From positions 1-8,745 of the forward strand of contig JAGNNB010000109.1 in the NCBI GenBank assembly GCA_017990865.1: a stretch of DNA of 8,745 bases. Reading direction: 5' to 3'. This DNA comes from Lysobacteraceae bacterium. GTDB lineage: Bacteria; Pseudomonadota; Gammaproteobacteria; Xanthomonadales; Xanthomonadaceae. Of this stretch, positions 1 through 5,928 are shown one piece after another. Position numbers and translations under genes: made by a program. Under the pieces are notes generated by a model. That model saw only the letters and a list, made by a program, of their open reading frames with translations, was not told the origin of the DNA and ran no database searches. Within the stretch, counting starts at the first letter, position 1. Each line of letters opens with the position of its first letter.

Positions 1-1268
1 CCGAGCAGTAAGATCACCACGATGCCCGGCGTGAAGAAGCCGGTGTATTCCTGAATGTATTGGAAGCCTTGATCGAAACTGCCGAGCAAGGGTTTCGCCG
101 CCAACACCGCCAGCACGATCGCGACGGTCGCCGCGATCCGGCCCACTTTCACAAGATGCGCCTGCTCGCGGCCCGGCGCGCGTTTGGCGTAGAAATCGAG
201 GGTGAAGATGGTGGAGATCGAATTGATCTTCGACGCCAGCGAGGCCACGATCGCCGCGATCAAGGCCGCGAACACCAGACCGAGCACGCCGGTCGGCAGC
301 AGCGCCATCATCTTCGGATAGGCCTGATCGGGTTTTTCGATGTCGGTCACCAGCATCAACGCGGCGATGCCCGGCAGCACCACGATCACCGGCATCAGCA
401 GTTTCAGGAACGCCGCGAACACCACGCCTTTCTGCGCTTCGGCGATGTCTTTCGCCGCCAGCGCGCGCTGGATGATGTACTGATTGAAGCCCCAGTAGCT
501 GACGTTCATGATCCACATGCCGCCGATCAACACGCTCAAGCCCGGCAAATCCTTGTAGAACGGATTGTCGGGTTTGAGGATCATGTGGAAATGTTCCGGA
601 TGCGCGTTCATCAGCGCTTGGAAACCGCCGACGATGCCGCCGTCGCCGCCGATGCGATCCAGCGAAATGCCGACGATCAACAGGCCGCCCATCACCAGCA
701 GCGCCACTTGCACGATGTCGGTCAGCGCCACCGCTTTGAGGCCGCCGTACAACTGGTACAGCAGCGCGAACCCGCCGAGCAGCGCGAGCGCGGCGATCTG
801 ATCGATGCCGGTGACCTGCGTGACGGCGATCGAACCCAGCCACAGGATCGAGGTCAGGTTCACGAACACGTACAGCCCCAACCAGAACACCGCCATGATG
901 GTGCGGATGGTCGGGCCGTAACGCTCCTCGAGGAACTGCGGCATCGTGTAGATGCCGTTGCGCAGGAACACCGGCAAGAAGAACTTGCCGACGATCAACA
1001 GCGTCAGCGCGGCCATCCATTCGTAGGACGCGATCGCCAGGCCCAGCGCGTAGCCGGAACCGGACATGCCGATGATCTGTTCGGCCGAAATGTTGGCGGC
1101 GATCAGCGACGCGCCGATCGCCCACCACGGCAGGGATTTGCCGGCGAGGAAGTAATCCTGCGCGTCTTTTTTGTGTCCGCTTTTCTCGCGCGACACCCAT
1201 TGCGCGAGCGCGAAGATGCCGACCAGATAGGTCAGCACGATGATCGCGTCGATGGTCGAAAGTCTCAC
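1..1268 (-). CDS. vSGLT-type sodium/sugar symporter (SSS family), C-terminus cut by window edge
   Basis: Inner-membrane carrier expected to import a sugar together with Na+. The 422 visible residues follow Vibrio parahaemolyticus vSGLT (recalled, not searched) almost end to end: the ISAEQ block of TM1, SYEWM of TM2, a YWGFNQYIIQR stretch, FAAFLK, SLASKINSISTIFTLD and FQYIQEYTG. By hand alignment the sugar-site residues Gln64, Glu83, Asn255, Tyr258 and Lys289 match vSGLT Q69, E88, N260, Y263 and K294. Ala86 replaces S91. In the Na+ site, Ser343 is kept but Ala342 replaces S364. About 100 C-terminal residues or more lie off the window. The GTG start at 1268 is chosen because GGAGAA ends 4 nt upstream and the family N-terminus begins there. 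The gene appears to have its own regulated promoter (1509-1537). Family certain; the actual substrate is unknown. Confidence 0.93.
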   Translation of the reverse strand, partial: MRLSTIDAIIVLTYLVGIFALAQWVSREKSGHKKDAQDYFLAGKSLPWWAIGASLIAANISAEQIIGMSGSGYALGLAIASYEWMAALTLLIVGKFFLPVFLRNGIYTMPQFLEERYGPTIRTIMAVFWLGLYVFVNLTSILWLGSIAVTQVTGIDQIAALALLGGFALLYQLYGGLKAVALTDIVQVALLVMGGLLIVGISLDRIGGDGGIVGGFQALMNAHPEHFHMILKPDNPFYKDLPGLSVLIGGMWIMNVSYWGFNQYIIQRALAAKDIAEAQKGVVFAAFLKLLMPVIVVLPGIAALMLVTDIEKPDQAYPKMMALLPTGVLGLVFAALIAAIVASLASKINSISTIFTLDFYAKRAPGREQAHLVKVGRIAATVAIVLAVLAAKPLLGSFDQGFQYIQEYTGFFTPGIVVILLL

Positions 1269-1272
1269 GTCG

Positions 1273-1278
1273 TTCTCC
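1273..1278 (-). promoter_or_regulatory. Ribosome binding site of the symporter
   Basis: GGAGAA on the minus strand; the core GGAG sits 6 nt before the GTG at 1268. It decides this non-ATG start, since no better-placed start with a purine-rich site is seen upstream in frame. Confidence 0.6.
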
Positions 1279-1367
1279 GGAATCGATCGTCGCCTGCGCG
1301 ACGGGGCGGTTGCGATGAGCCGCCGCGCGTGGGGAACGCGGTGGGTTGCGGCGATCCTGCACCGAAA

Positions 1368-1386
1368 CGGCGCCGAAAGGGCGCCG
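1368..1386 (-). terminator. GC-rich hairpin in the symporter leader, terminator-like
   Basis: A perfect 7-bp inverted repeat (CGGCGCC / GGCGCCG) with a 5-nt loop. Read on the minus strand it is followed by TTTCGG, a very short T run. It lies about 200 nt after the ung stop and 100 nt before the symporter start, inside the leader predicted from the promoter at 1509-1537. It could end ung read-through, attenuate the symporter message, or merely be a stable leader stem. The T tract is too short for a confident terminator call. Confidence 0.3.
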
Positions 1387-1508
1387 GGACGGCCAGCGAG
1401 CGATGCGATCGCGACGTGCGGACGTTGTTCGAGCCTCGTCCCGAGGACGGCCGGGGCTGTCTCTGAGGTTGTCTCAAGGGCGTCCCGCGAGCCGCGATTG
1501 CGGGAATC

Positions 1509-1537
1509 GTTCTAGTCGGAGCTGACAGCGTTGTCAA
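1509..1537 (-). promoter_or_regulatory. Sigma70-type promoter for the symporter
   Basis: On the minus strand the -35 box is TTGACA (1537-1532), a perfect consensus. The spacer is exactly 17 nt and the -10 box is TAGAAC (1514-1509), matching TATAAT at 4 of 6 positions. Transcription would start near 1502 and run into the symporter with a leader of roughly 230 nt. It lies just past the ung stop codon, so the symporter need not depend on ung transcription. The -35 box overlaps the operator-like palindrome at 1523-1536. Confidence 0.65.
1523..1536. promoter_or_regulatory. LacI-family-like operator overlapping the symporter -35 box
   Basis: TGACAGCGTTGTCA reads as two 5-bp arms, TGACA and TGTCA, around a central CG; only the inner G/T pair breaks the symmetry. 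The central CG and even-length dyad are typical of LacI-family sugar repressor sites, and placement over a -35 box fits repression by blocking RNA polymerase. A regulated sugar carrier downstream makes this sensible. The identity of the regulator and its inducer cannot be told; no lacI-type gene is in the window. Confidence 0.5.
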
Positions 1538-1582
1538 CTAGGCCGATGCGAAGAGCCGCGAATCGCGCCGAGAAACGGCCGC

Positions 1583-2293
1583 TCAGGCCTCCGCGGGCAT
1601 CTGCGCGCGCGGGGGCAGGGACCAGTCGATCGGGGCGCGGCCGTTGCGGCGCAGATACTCATTGGCGGCCGAGAAATGCCCGCATCCGAGGAAGCCGCGG
1701 TGCGCCGACAGCGGCGAAGGATGCGGCGCGCGCAGCACGCGATGGCGGCGGTCGTCGATCATCTTGCCCTTGGCCTGGGCGTAGCTGCCCCAGAGCAGAA
1801 AGACCAAGCCCTCGCGCTCGTGATTCAGCGTGTCGACGACGTGATCGGTGAAGCTCTCCCAGCCTTTGCCCTGATGCGCCCCGGCGCGGCCGTCCTCGAC
1901 CGTCAGCACCGCGTTGAGCAGCAGCACGCCGCGCTGCGCCCAGGGCAGCAAACAACCGTGATCCGGGCGCGGCAGGCCCAGGTCGCGGCCGATCTCCTTG
2001 AACACGTTGTCCAGCGACGGCGGTACCGGCACCCCGACCGGCACCGAGAAACACAGCCCGTGCGCTTGTCCGGGGCCGTGATAGGGATCCTGCCCCAGCA
2101 CCACCACGCTCACCGCATCGAAGGGCGTGGCGTCGAAGGCCGCGAAGATCTGCGGACCGGGCGGATAGATGCGCGCGCCTTGCAACTTGCGTTGGCGCAG
2201 AAAGGCCGAGAGCGCGGCCATGTCTTCGCGCAGCAGGTAATCGCCGATGCGGGTCTTCCAGGAGGCTTCGAGTTTGATGCGGTCGTCGGTCAT
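1583..2293 (-). CDS. ung: Uracil-DNA glycosylase, family 1
   Basis: Cuts uracil out of DNA as the first step of base-excision repair, in the cytoplasm, without a metal cofactor. The 236-residue protein is close to the usual length (E. coli Ung, 229). It has the water-activating motif GQDPYHG at 67-73 (catalytic Asp69), the uracil-binding LLLN at 124-127 with Asn127, and the DNA-intercalation loop [10 protein letters not shown] at 191-200 with the second catalytic residue His191. It ends with the family's typical PIDW segment near 221-224. The ATG at 2293 is chosen because family homology begins there. The frame stays open upstream to a GTG at 2398, but those 35 residues (Arg/Ala-rich) match nothing in Ung. 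No good Shine-Dalgarno sequence precedes either start. It stands 162 nt after the response regulator, so it may have its own promoter, though none is clear. Confidence 0.97.
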   Translation of the reverse strand: MTDDRIKLEASWKTRIGDYLLREDMAALSAFLRQRKLQGARIYPPGPQIFAAFDATPFDAVSVVVLGQDPYHGPGQAHGLCFSVPVGVPVPPSLDNVFKEIGRDLGLPRPDHGCLLPWAQRGVLLLNAVLTVEDGRAGAHQGKGWESFTDHVVDTLNHEREGLVFLLWGSYAQAKGKMIDDRRHRVLRAPHPSPLSAHRGFLGCGHFSAANEYLRRNGRAPIDWSLPPRAQMPAEA

Positions 2294-2455
2294 GGTCGCG
2301 CGGAATAACGTCCTGTCGATGCGCGCAGCGAGGCGTCGAAAACGGCCTGTGGGTGCGCGCGGCTCTTCAAGATATGCCGGAACGGCGATCTCGCACACCT
2401 GACAGAATCGACAGCGTCGGTGCGGCGACGCCGAGGCGAGAGTAGGAAGCGTCGA

Positions 2456-3304
2456 TCAACCCGCGATGGCGGCGGTGTCGGGCAATTTCGAGAGCCGCAG
2501 TTGGAACAGCGTCTTGGTGATCAGCATGCGTTCTTCGATCGGCTTGAGCACCAGATCGTTCGCGCCTTCGCGCAGCAGGTTGGACTGGCGATCGACGCTG
2601 CCGTCGCCGGTCATCACCAGCACCGGCAAGCGACGCTTGCCCAGGCCCAGGTCGTGGCGCACGGCGCGCAGCAGATCCAAGCCGCTCATCTCGCCGTCGA
2701 GGGTGACATCGGTGAGCAGCAAATCCGCGCCCATGTCTTCGTCGCCGGCGGCCACGTGATCGCGCAACAGAGTGAGGGCGGTATCGGCGCGGGTGACGTG
2801 GATGACGGTCAGTCCGTGCGCCTGCAGCATGCGTCGGGTGGCGACCGCCACGGTGATGCTGTCTTCGACGTACAGCACGCGCGCGCCGGGAATCGGTTCG
2901 GGATGCACGTAGCCGTGGATGAAGGCCGCCAGGGCGTGATAGCCGTTGGCCTTGTCGAAGTAATCGGTGATGTCGTCGGTGAAGCTGCGCGATTCCAGAT
3001 GGCTTTGCGCGTCGCCGGAGACGACCACGATCGGCACGTAACGTTGCCCCGCCGCGGCGCGCACGCGATGCGCCAGCGCCAAACCGTCGCCGTCGGGCAG
3101 CATCAGCGCGGTGGTGACCAGATCCACCGGCGCTTCGGCCAGCGCGGCTTCGGCTTCGGCCAAATCGGCGCAGGCCACGACCTCGACCCCCGGCACATCG
3201 CGTTTGACCACATCGGCGATGAGCTTGCGGACCAATTTCGAGCCGTCCACCACCATCACTCGTGGAGTGTCGGTGTGGAGATGACGAATATCGCGTGCAG
3301 GCAT
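2456..3304 (-). CDS. Response regulator of two receiver domains, first one degenerate
   Basis: A 282-residue protein made only of two receiver (REC) domains with no DNA-binding or enzymatic output domain. REC2 (about 141-270) is canonical: acidic pair Glu147/Asp148, phospho-acceptor Asp199 in LLLTDVTLDG, Thr232 in MTGD, and Lys254-Pro255. REC1 (about 15-135) has the fold pattern but not the chemistry. The acidic pocket reads VVDGSK, with Gly21 in place of the second acid, and the phosphorylation site reads DLVTTALMLPD, with Ala66 where Asp is expected. Ser96 and Lys118 remain. REC1 is therefore probably an interaction or dimerisation module, and REC2 the phosphorylated one. No histidine kinase is nearby, so its partner is unknown. 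The ATG at 3304 is preferred; a GTG at 3385 in the same frame would add 27 Arg/Pro-rich residues. Neither start has a strong ribosome site. Confidence 0.88.
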   Translation of the reverse strand: MPARDIRHLHTDTPRVMVVDGSKLVRKLIADVVKRDVPGVEVVACADLAEAEAALAEAPVDLVTTALMLPDGDGLALAHRVRAAAGQRYVPIVVVSGDAQSHLESRSFTDDITDYFDKANGYHALAAFIHGYVHPEPIPGARVLYVEDSITVAVATRRMLQAHGLTVIHVTRADTALTLLRDHVAAGDEDMGADLLLTDVTLDGEMSGLDLLRAVRHDLGLGKRRLPVLVMTGDGSVDRQSNLLREGANDLVLKPIEERMLITKTLFQLRLSKLPDTAAIAG

Positions 3305-3336
3305 CGGTCGACGACGTCTCGGTTGGGGTGGGAAAA

Positions 3337-3354
3337 CGGCGCGACCCTGCGCCG
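3337..3354 (-). terminator. Terminator-like hairpin after ftsX
   Basis: Perfect 6-bp inverted repeat (CGGCGC / GCGCCG) with a 6-nt loop. On the minus strand it is followed directly by TTTTCCC. It lies 110 nt past the ftsX stop and 32 nt before the response regulator start. It could terminate the ftsEX transcript or shape the regulator's leader. The stem is short and the T run is only four, so termination would be partial at best. Confidence 0.4.
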
Positions 3355-3464
3355 GAAGGGATTCCGACCATATACGCCCTCCCACGACGGAGACGGCGCA
3401 CCCCCTGCGAATGCGTTGGCGCTATTGCGTGCGGCCTACGGGAGCGATGTCCCGCGTTCGCGCG

Positions 3465-4448
3465 CTAAGCGACTCTAGTCTGACGCAGAAAGTGTCCGGT
3501 GACCACGCCGGCGCCGATCCAGCCCAACGCGGCGGCGGCGATCAACGCGCCGAACGCTTGCAGCGGCGGCATTCCCGCGAAGCTGAACGCACTGCCGTAA
3601 CTTTCGGCCAGCGCCTTCAGCGGCTGCCGCAGCGCGAATTCCGCCGCGGTGAGCACGGCCAACGCCAACGCGCCCGCGGCCAGCCCGTACCACACGCCCA
3701 AATACAAAAACGGCCGACGCACGAAACCGTCGGTGGCGCCCAGCAGATGCAGCACCGCGATTTCTTCGCGTCGGTTCTGAATGTCCAAGCGCACCGTATT
3801 GCCCACCACCAGCAGCGCGCCGAGGCCGAGCAGCGCGCCCAGCACCCAGACCGCGCGTTCGCCGAACGCGAGCCAGCGGTCCAGGCGCTCGCGCCACACC
3901 GCGTCGCGCCGCACCTGGTCGGTCTCGGGCAGGGCCGCCAGTGCGGCGGCCAGCGCGGTTTCGTCGCCGCGCGGACGCACGATCAGCAGACTCGGCAACG
4001 GGTTCTCGCCGACCACCGCGATCGCCTCCGCGTAGGCGCCGCTGCGGCGCAGCGTTTCCAGGCCTTGTTCGGGCGTGCGCAGTTCCAGCGTCGCCACGTC
4101 GTCGCGTCCGCGCAGCCGCTCGGCCAGGGCTTGCGCTTGCGGCGCGGCGACTTCCGGTTTCAGGAACACGCCGATCTCGCGCGAGCGTTCGATGGTGCCG
4201 CTCAGGCGCGCCGCGTTCTGCAGCACCAGCCACAGTCCGAGCGGCAGCGCCAGCGCCACCGCCATCACCCCGACCGTCAGCAGCGTGGCCCAGGGCCGGC
4301 GCAGCATGCGTCCGAGGCTGGAGACCAGGCTCTGCAGATGGTGTTCCCACCAGATGCCGAGGCGCGAGCGCTTCGGCGCGGCGGCGGCGGCAGGCTTCGC
4401 TGCGGCATGCTTCGCCGTGGCATGTTTCGCTGCGGCGGGCTCAGCCAT
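3465..4448 (-). CDS. ftsX: Cell-division protein FtsX (permease-like subunit of FtsEX)
   Basis: Membrane half of the FtsEX complex, an ABC-like machine at the division septum. It passes FtsE's ATP cycle to periplasmic activators of cell-wall hydrolases (EnvC in E. coli). The 327 residues show the FtsX layout: cytoplasmic N-terminus, TM1 about 52-77, a periplasmic domain about 78-195 where partners bind, then TM2-4 near 197-218, 247-270 and 297-318. The cytoplasmic loop has NRREEIAVLHLLGAT at 225-239, the conserved segment expected to contact FtsE. The ATG at 4448 overlaps the ftsE reading frame by 8 nt and has a strong GGAGGA site, so translation is probably coupled. Unusual: residues 5-24 are an Ala/Lys/His run built from 15-bp DNA repeats. 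In E. coli rpoH follows ftsX; here a response regulator does. Confidence 0.95.
   Translation of the reverse strand: MAEPAAAKHATAKHAAAKPAAAAAPKRSRLGIWWEHHLQSLVSSLGRMLRRPWATLLTVGVMAVALALPLGLWLVLQNAARLSGTIERSREIGVFLKPEVAAPQAQALAERLRGRDDVATLELRTPEQGLETLRRSGAYAEAIAVVGENPLPSLLIVRPRGDETALAAALAALPETDQVRRDAVWRERLDRWLAFGERAVWVLGALLGLGALLVVGNTVRLDIQNRREEIAVLHLLGATDGFVRRPFLYLGVWYGLAAGALALAVLTAAEFALRQPLKALAESYGSAFSFAGMPPLQAFGALIAAAALGWIGAGVVTGHFLRQTRVA
4393..4437. repeat. Three imperfect 15-bp tandem repeats in the 5' end of ftsX
   Basis: Units at 4393-4407, 4408-4422 and 4423-4437 differ at only a few positions around TTCGC-GYGGC. Being 15 bp long they keep the ftsX frame and encode a pentapeptide series of the AAAKH / ATAKH / AAAKP type in the cytoplasmic N-terminal tail. 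Copy number could change by replication slippage without breaking the gene. Confidence 0.8.
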
Positions 4449-5130
4449 CGGCCAATTCCTCCGGGCGGATGTCGTCCAGCAGCTTGCCGTGATCCAGCAC
4501 CAACACGCGCTTCTTCATGCGTTTGACCAAGGCCAGATCGTGACTGGCGACCAGCACGCTCGTGCCGCGTTCGGGCAGCGCCGCGAACAAGGTCATGATC
4601 TCGGCCGACAACGTGGGATCGAGATTGCCCGTGGGTTCGTCCGCGACCAGCAACGCAGGTTCGCCGACCAGCGCGCGCGCGATGCCCACGCGTTGTTGCT
4701 CGCCCGCCGACAATTGCCCCGGCAGCGCGTCGCCGCGGGTGCCGATGCCCAGACGGTCGAGCATGCCGCGCACGCGTTTGCGAATTTCGTCGCGACGCAC
4801 GCCGCGCAGGATCAACGGCAAGGCCACGTTCTCGGACACACTGCGATCGGTCAGCAGGCGGTGGTCCTGATACACCACGCCGATCTCGCGCCGGTGCATC
4901 GCCACGCCGCGCCCGTCCACGTTGCGCAAATTGCGCTCGTTCAGCAACACCGCGCCGCGATTGGGCCGTTCCGCCAATTGGATCAGCTTCAGCAGCGTGC
5001 TTTTGCCCGCGCCCGAATGCCCGGTGACGAACAACATCTCGCCGCGCGCCACCGAAAAACTCACCTCGGTCAGCGCCGCTTGTCCGCCCGGGTATTGCTT
5101 GCTGACGTTGTCGAAGCGGAGAAGGGTCAT
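4441..5130 (-). CDS. ftsE: Cell-division ATP-binding protein FtsE
   Basis: Cytoplasmic ATPase that pairs with FtsX and, as known for the family, links the divisome to septal peptidoglycan hydrolysis. The 229 residues (E. coli FtsE, 222) carry Walker A GHSGAGKST at 37-45, Q-loop Gln88 in VVYQDHRLL, ABC signature LSAGEQQR at 140-147, Walker B LLVADE at 160-165 followed by PTGNLD, and the switch His197 in ASHD. LRFDNVSKQYPGG at the N-terminus and VYQDHRLL are characteristic of FtsE rather than LolD or MacB. The ATG at 5130 is the family start. The frame is open to 5250 upstream but encodes an Arg/His-rich stretch unlike FtsE. No strong ribosome site precedes the ATG. ftsY, which comes before ftsE in E. 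coli, is absent; upstream is a divergent small gene. Confidence 0.95.
   Translation of the reverse strand: MTLLRFDNVSKQYPGGQAALTEVSFSVARGEMLFVTGHSGAGKSTLLKLIQLAERPNRGAVLLNERNLRNVDGRGVAMHRREIGVVYQDHRLLTDRSVSENVALPLILRGVRRDEIRKRVRGMLDRLGIGTRGDALPGQLSAGEQQRVGIARALVGEPALLVADEPTGNLDPTLSAEIMTLFAALPERGTSVLVASHDLALVKRMKKRVLVLDHGKLLDDIRPEELADG
4457..4462 (-). promoter_or_regulatory. Strong ribosome binding site of ftsX inside ftsE
   Basis: GGAGGA on the minus strand, 8 nt before the ftsX ATG at 4448 and within the last ftsE codons. It is the best Shine-Dalgarno match in the window and fixes the ftsX start. Confidence 0.75.
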
Positions 5131-5215
5131 TGCGCGTGGCGTGTCTCGGACTGCGGTTGAGTGGAACCGATCGCGCGTCTCGCGACCTCGTCGAAAATGA
5201 TGGGAATGTCGATCA

Positions 5216-5248
5216 CGATTCGTCCCGTATCGTTCCCTTTTCGTTCCC
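5216..5248. repeat. Three 11-bp tandem repeats in the ftsE upstream region
   Basis: Units at 5216-5226, 5227-5237 and 5238-5248 end in TCGTCCC, TCGTTCCC and TCGTTCCC. The 11-bp period is close to one helical turn, so equivalent bases face the same side of the DNA. They lie in the 224-nt divergent interval between ftsE and the small secreted gene, 86-118 nt upstream of the ftsE ATG. They might be stacked regulator sites; chance repetition is not excluded. Confidence 0.5.
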
Positions 5249-5292
5249 ATGTTTTCGCTGGCGGCAGCGCTTGATGCGTTCTAGCGTGATTA

Positions 5293-5315
5293 CGCCGCGG
5301 CAAGCGGCTGCGGCG
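5293..5315 (+). other. Alternative hairpins upstream of the small secreted gene
   Basis: The arm GCCGC at 5294-5298 can pair with GCGGC at 5304-5308 (5-nt loop). As CGCCGC at 5293-5298 it can instead pair with GCGGCG at 5310-5315 (11-nt loop). The two stems exclude each other. They lie about 40 nt before the start codon and would be in the mRNA leader only if transcription starts further upstream; no clear promoter was found for this gene. Confidence 0.25.
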
Positions 5316-5354
5316 CAACGAGCGTTTCAATACTAAACCAAAGGACGAATGAAC

Positions 5355-5792
5355 ATGGAAAAGAAACTGACGCATCTCGCATTCGCATCGCTTCTGGGCT
5401 TGGGTCTGTTCGCCGGGTCGGCGAACGCCGAACAGTACGATCCGCCGGTCAACATCGCATCGCTCGCGTGCCCCGCCGGATCGACCGGCTACGGCAACGG
5501 GCGTTTCCAAGTGTTCCCGAACTTCGGCGGCGCTCCGGCCGGTTGGCGCGTGACCATTTGGTGCAGCAGCGCCGGCTCCGGCCGTCGCGGTCACTTCGAG
5601 CCCGGCGCCGGCGGTTTGTTCGCGACCTGGAATTACGCCGGCGGCTTGTTCGGCGCGGGCTGGCCGCCGCCGGCCAGCTACGGTAACCAATACCAGTCGC
5701 TCGACATCGACAGCGATGGCGATCTGGACGTGTTCCGACTGGTCGAAACCAGCGCCAACACCTGGACGGTGTATCTGAGCAAGAGGCTGTAA
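5355..5792 (+). CDS. Small secreted protein with one calcium-loop motif, function unknown
   Basis: A 145-residue exported protein that I do not recognise. Residues 1-25 are a clear Sec signal peptide: MEKK, a hydrophobic core, and ANA before a predicted cut at Glu26. The mature part is about 120 residues, rich in Gly, Trp and Tyr, with two cysteines (39 and 70) that could form one disulfide and two AGGLF copies (near 86-100). Near the C-terminus is LDIDSDGDLDVF (116-127), an acidic DxDxDG loop of the kind seen in FG-GAP/VCBS repeats and dockerins, so calcium binding is plausible; only one copy is present. AAGGA at 5341-5345 is 9 nt from the ATG at 5355 but only 3 nt from an in-frame ATG at 5349, so 5355 is preferred; choosing 5349 would add Met-Asn. 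It is transcribed alone and followed by a strong hairpin. Confidence 0.82.
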   Translation: MEKKLTHLAFASLLGLGLFAGSANAEQYDPPVNIASLACPAGSTGYGNGRFQVFPNFGGAPAGWRVTIWCSSAGSGRRGHFEPGAGGLFATWNYAGGLFGAGWPPPASYGNQYQSLDIDSDGDLDVFRLVETSANTWTVYLSKRL

Positions 5793-5815
5793 ACGATTGC
5801 GCACGACCGCATGAC

Positions 5816-5854
5816 CCGCACGACCGGCCCGGAGCATCTCGGTCGGTCGTGCGG
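5816..5854. terminator. Hairpin between the convergent genes, probable bidirectional terminator
   Basis: An 11-bp perfect inverted repeat (CCGCACGACCG at 5816-5826, its complement at 5844-5854) lies 24 nt after the stop of the secreted-protein gene. The stem can extend by about three more pairs inwards. No T run follows on either strand, so it would act as a GC-rich stem stabilising or ending transcripts rather than a textbook intrinsic terminator. A partial extra copy of the left arm, GCACGACCGC, occurs just upstream at 5801-5810. Confidence 0.5.
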
Positions 5855-5928
5855 CGGTTCGAGGCGCGAGCTTCAATACGAAGTTTGGCGTGTGGCCTTC
5901 CCTCGCCGAAACGCGCGCAATACGCGGC

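Noticed and set aside
60..1466. Long plus-strand open frame opposite the symporter
   Set aside because: Its product is His/Arg/Gln/Asp-rich low-complexity sequence, typical of antisense frames in GC-rich DNA, while the minus strand encodes a clear SSS carrier.
1265..1537. 90-codon minus-strand frame whose stop overlaps the symporter GTG as GTGA
   Set aside because: It would begin with a TTG inside the -35 box, so its start would not be transcribed from that promoter. The product is Arg/Pro-rich with no recognisable fold. The overlap is suggestive but probably accidental.
2294..2398. 35-codon N-terminal extension of Ung from a GTG
   Set aside because: Family homology starts at the ATG at 2293, and the extension has no ribosome site or similarity to Ung.
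2367..3401. Minus-strand frame of 344 codons overlapping the response regulator
   Set aside because: Arg-rich out-of-frame product; the receiver-domain motifs are in the other frame.
3411..4526. Plus-strand 371-codon frame opposite ftsX
   Set aside because: Gln/Arg/His-rich shadow of ftsX with no domain motifs.
5131..5250. 40-codon N-terminal extension of FtsE
   Set aside because: Arg/His-rich and partly made of the 11-bp repeats; FtsE proteins normally start at the position of the ATG at 5130.
5127..5876. Minus-strand 249-codon frame opposite the small secreted gene
   Set aside because: No recognisable domain, while the plus strand has a signal peptide, ribosome site and a downstream hairpin.
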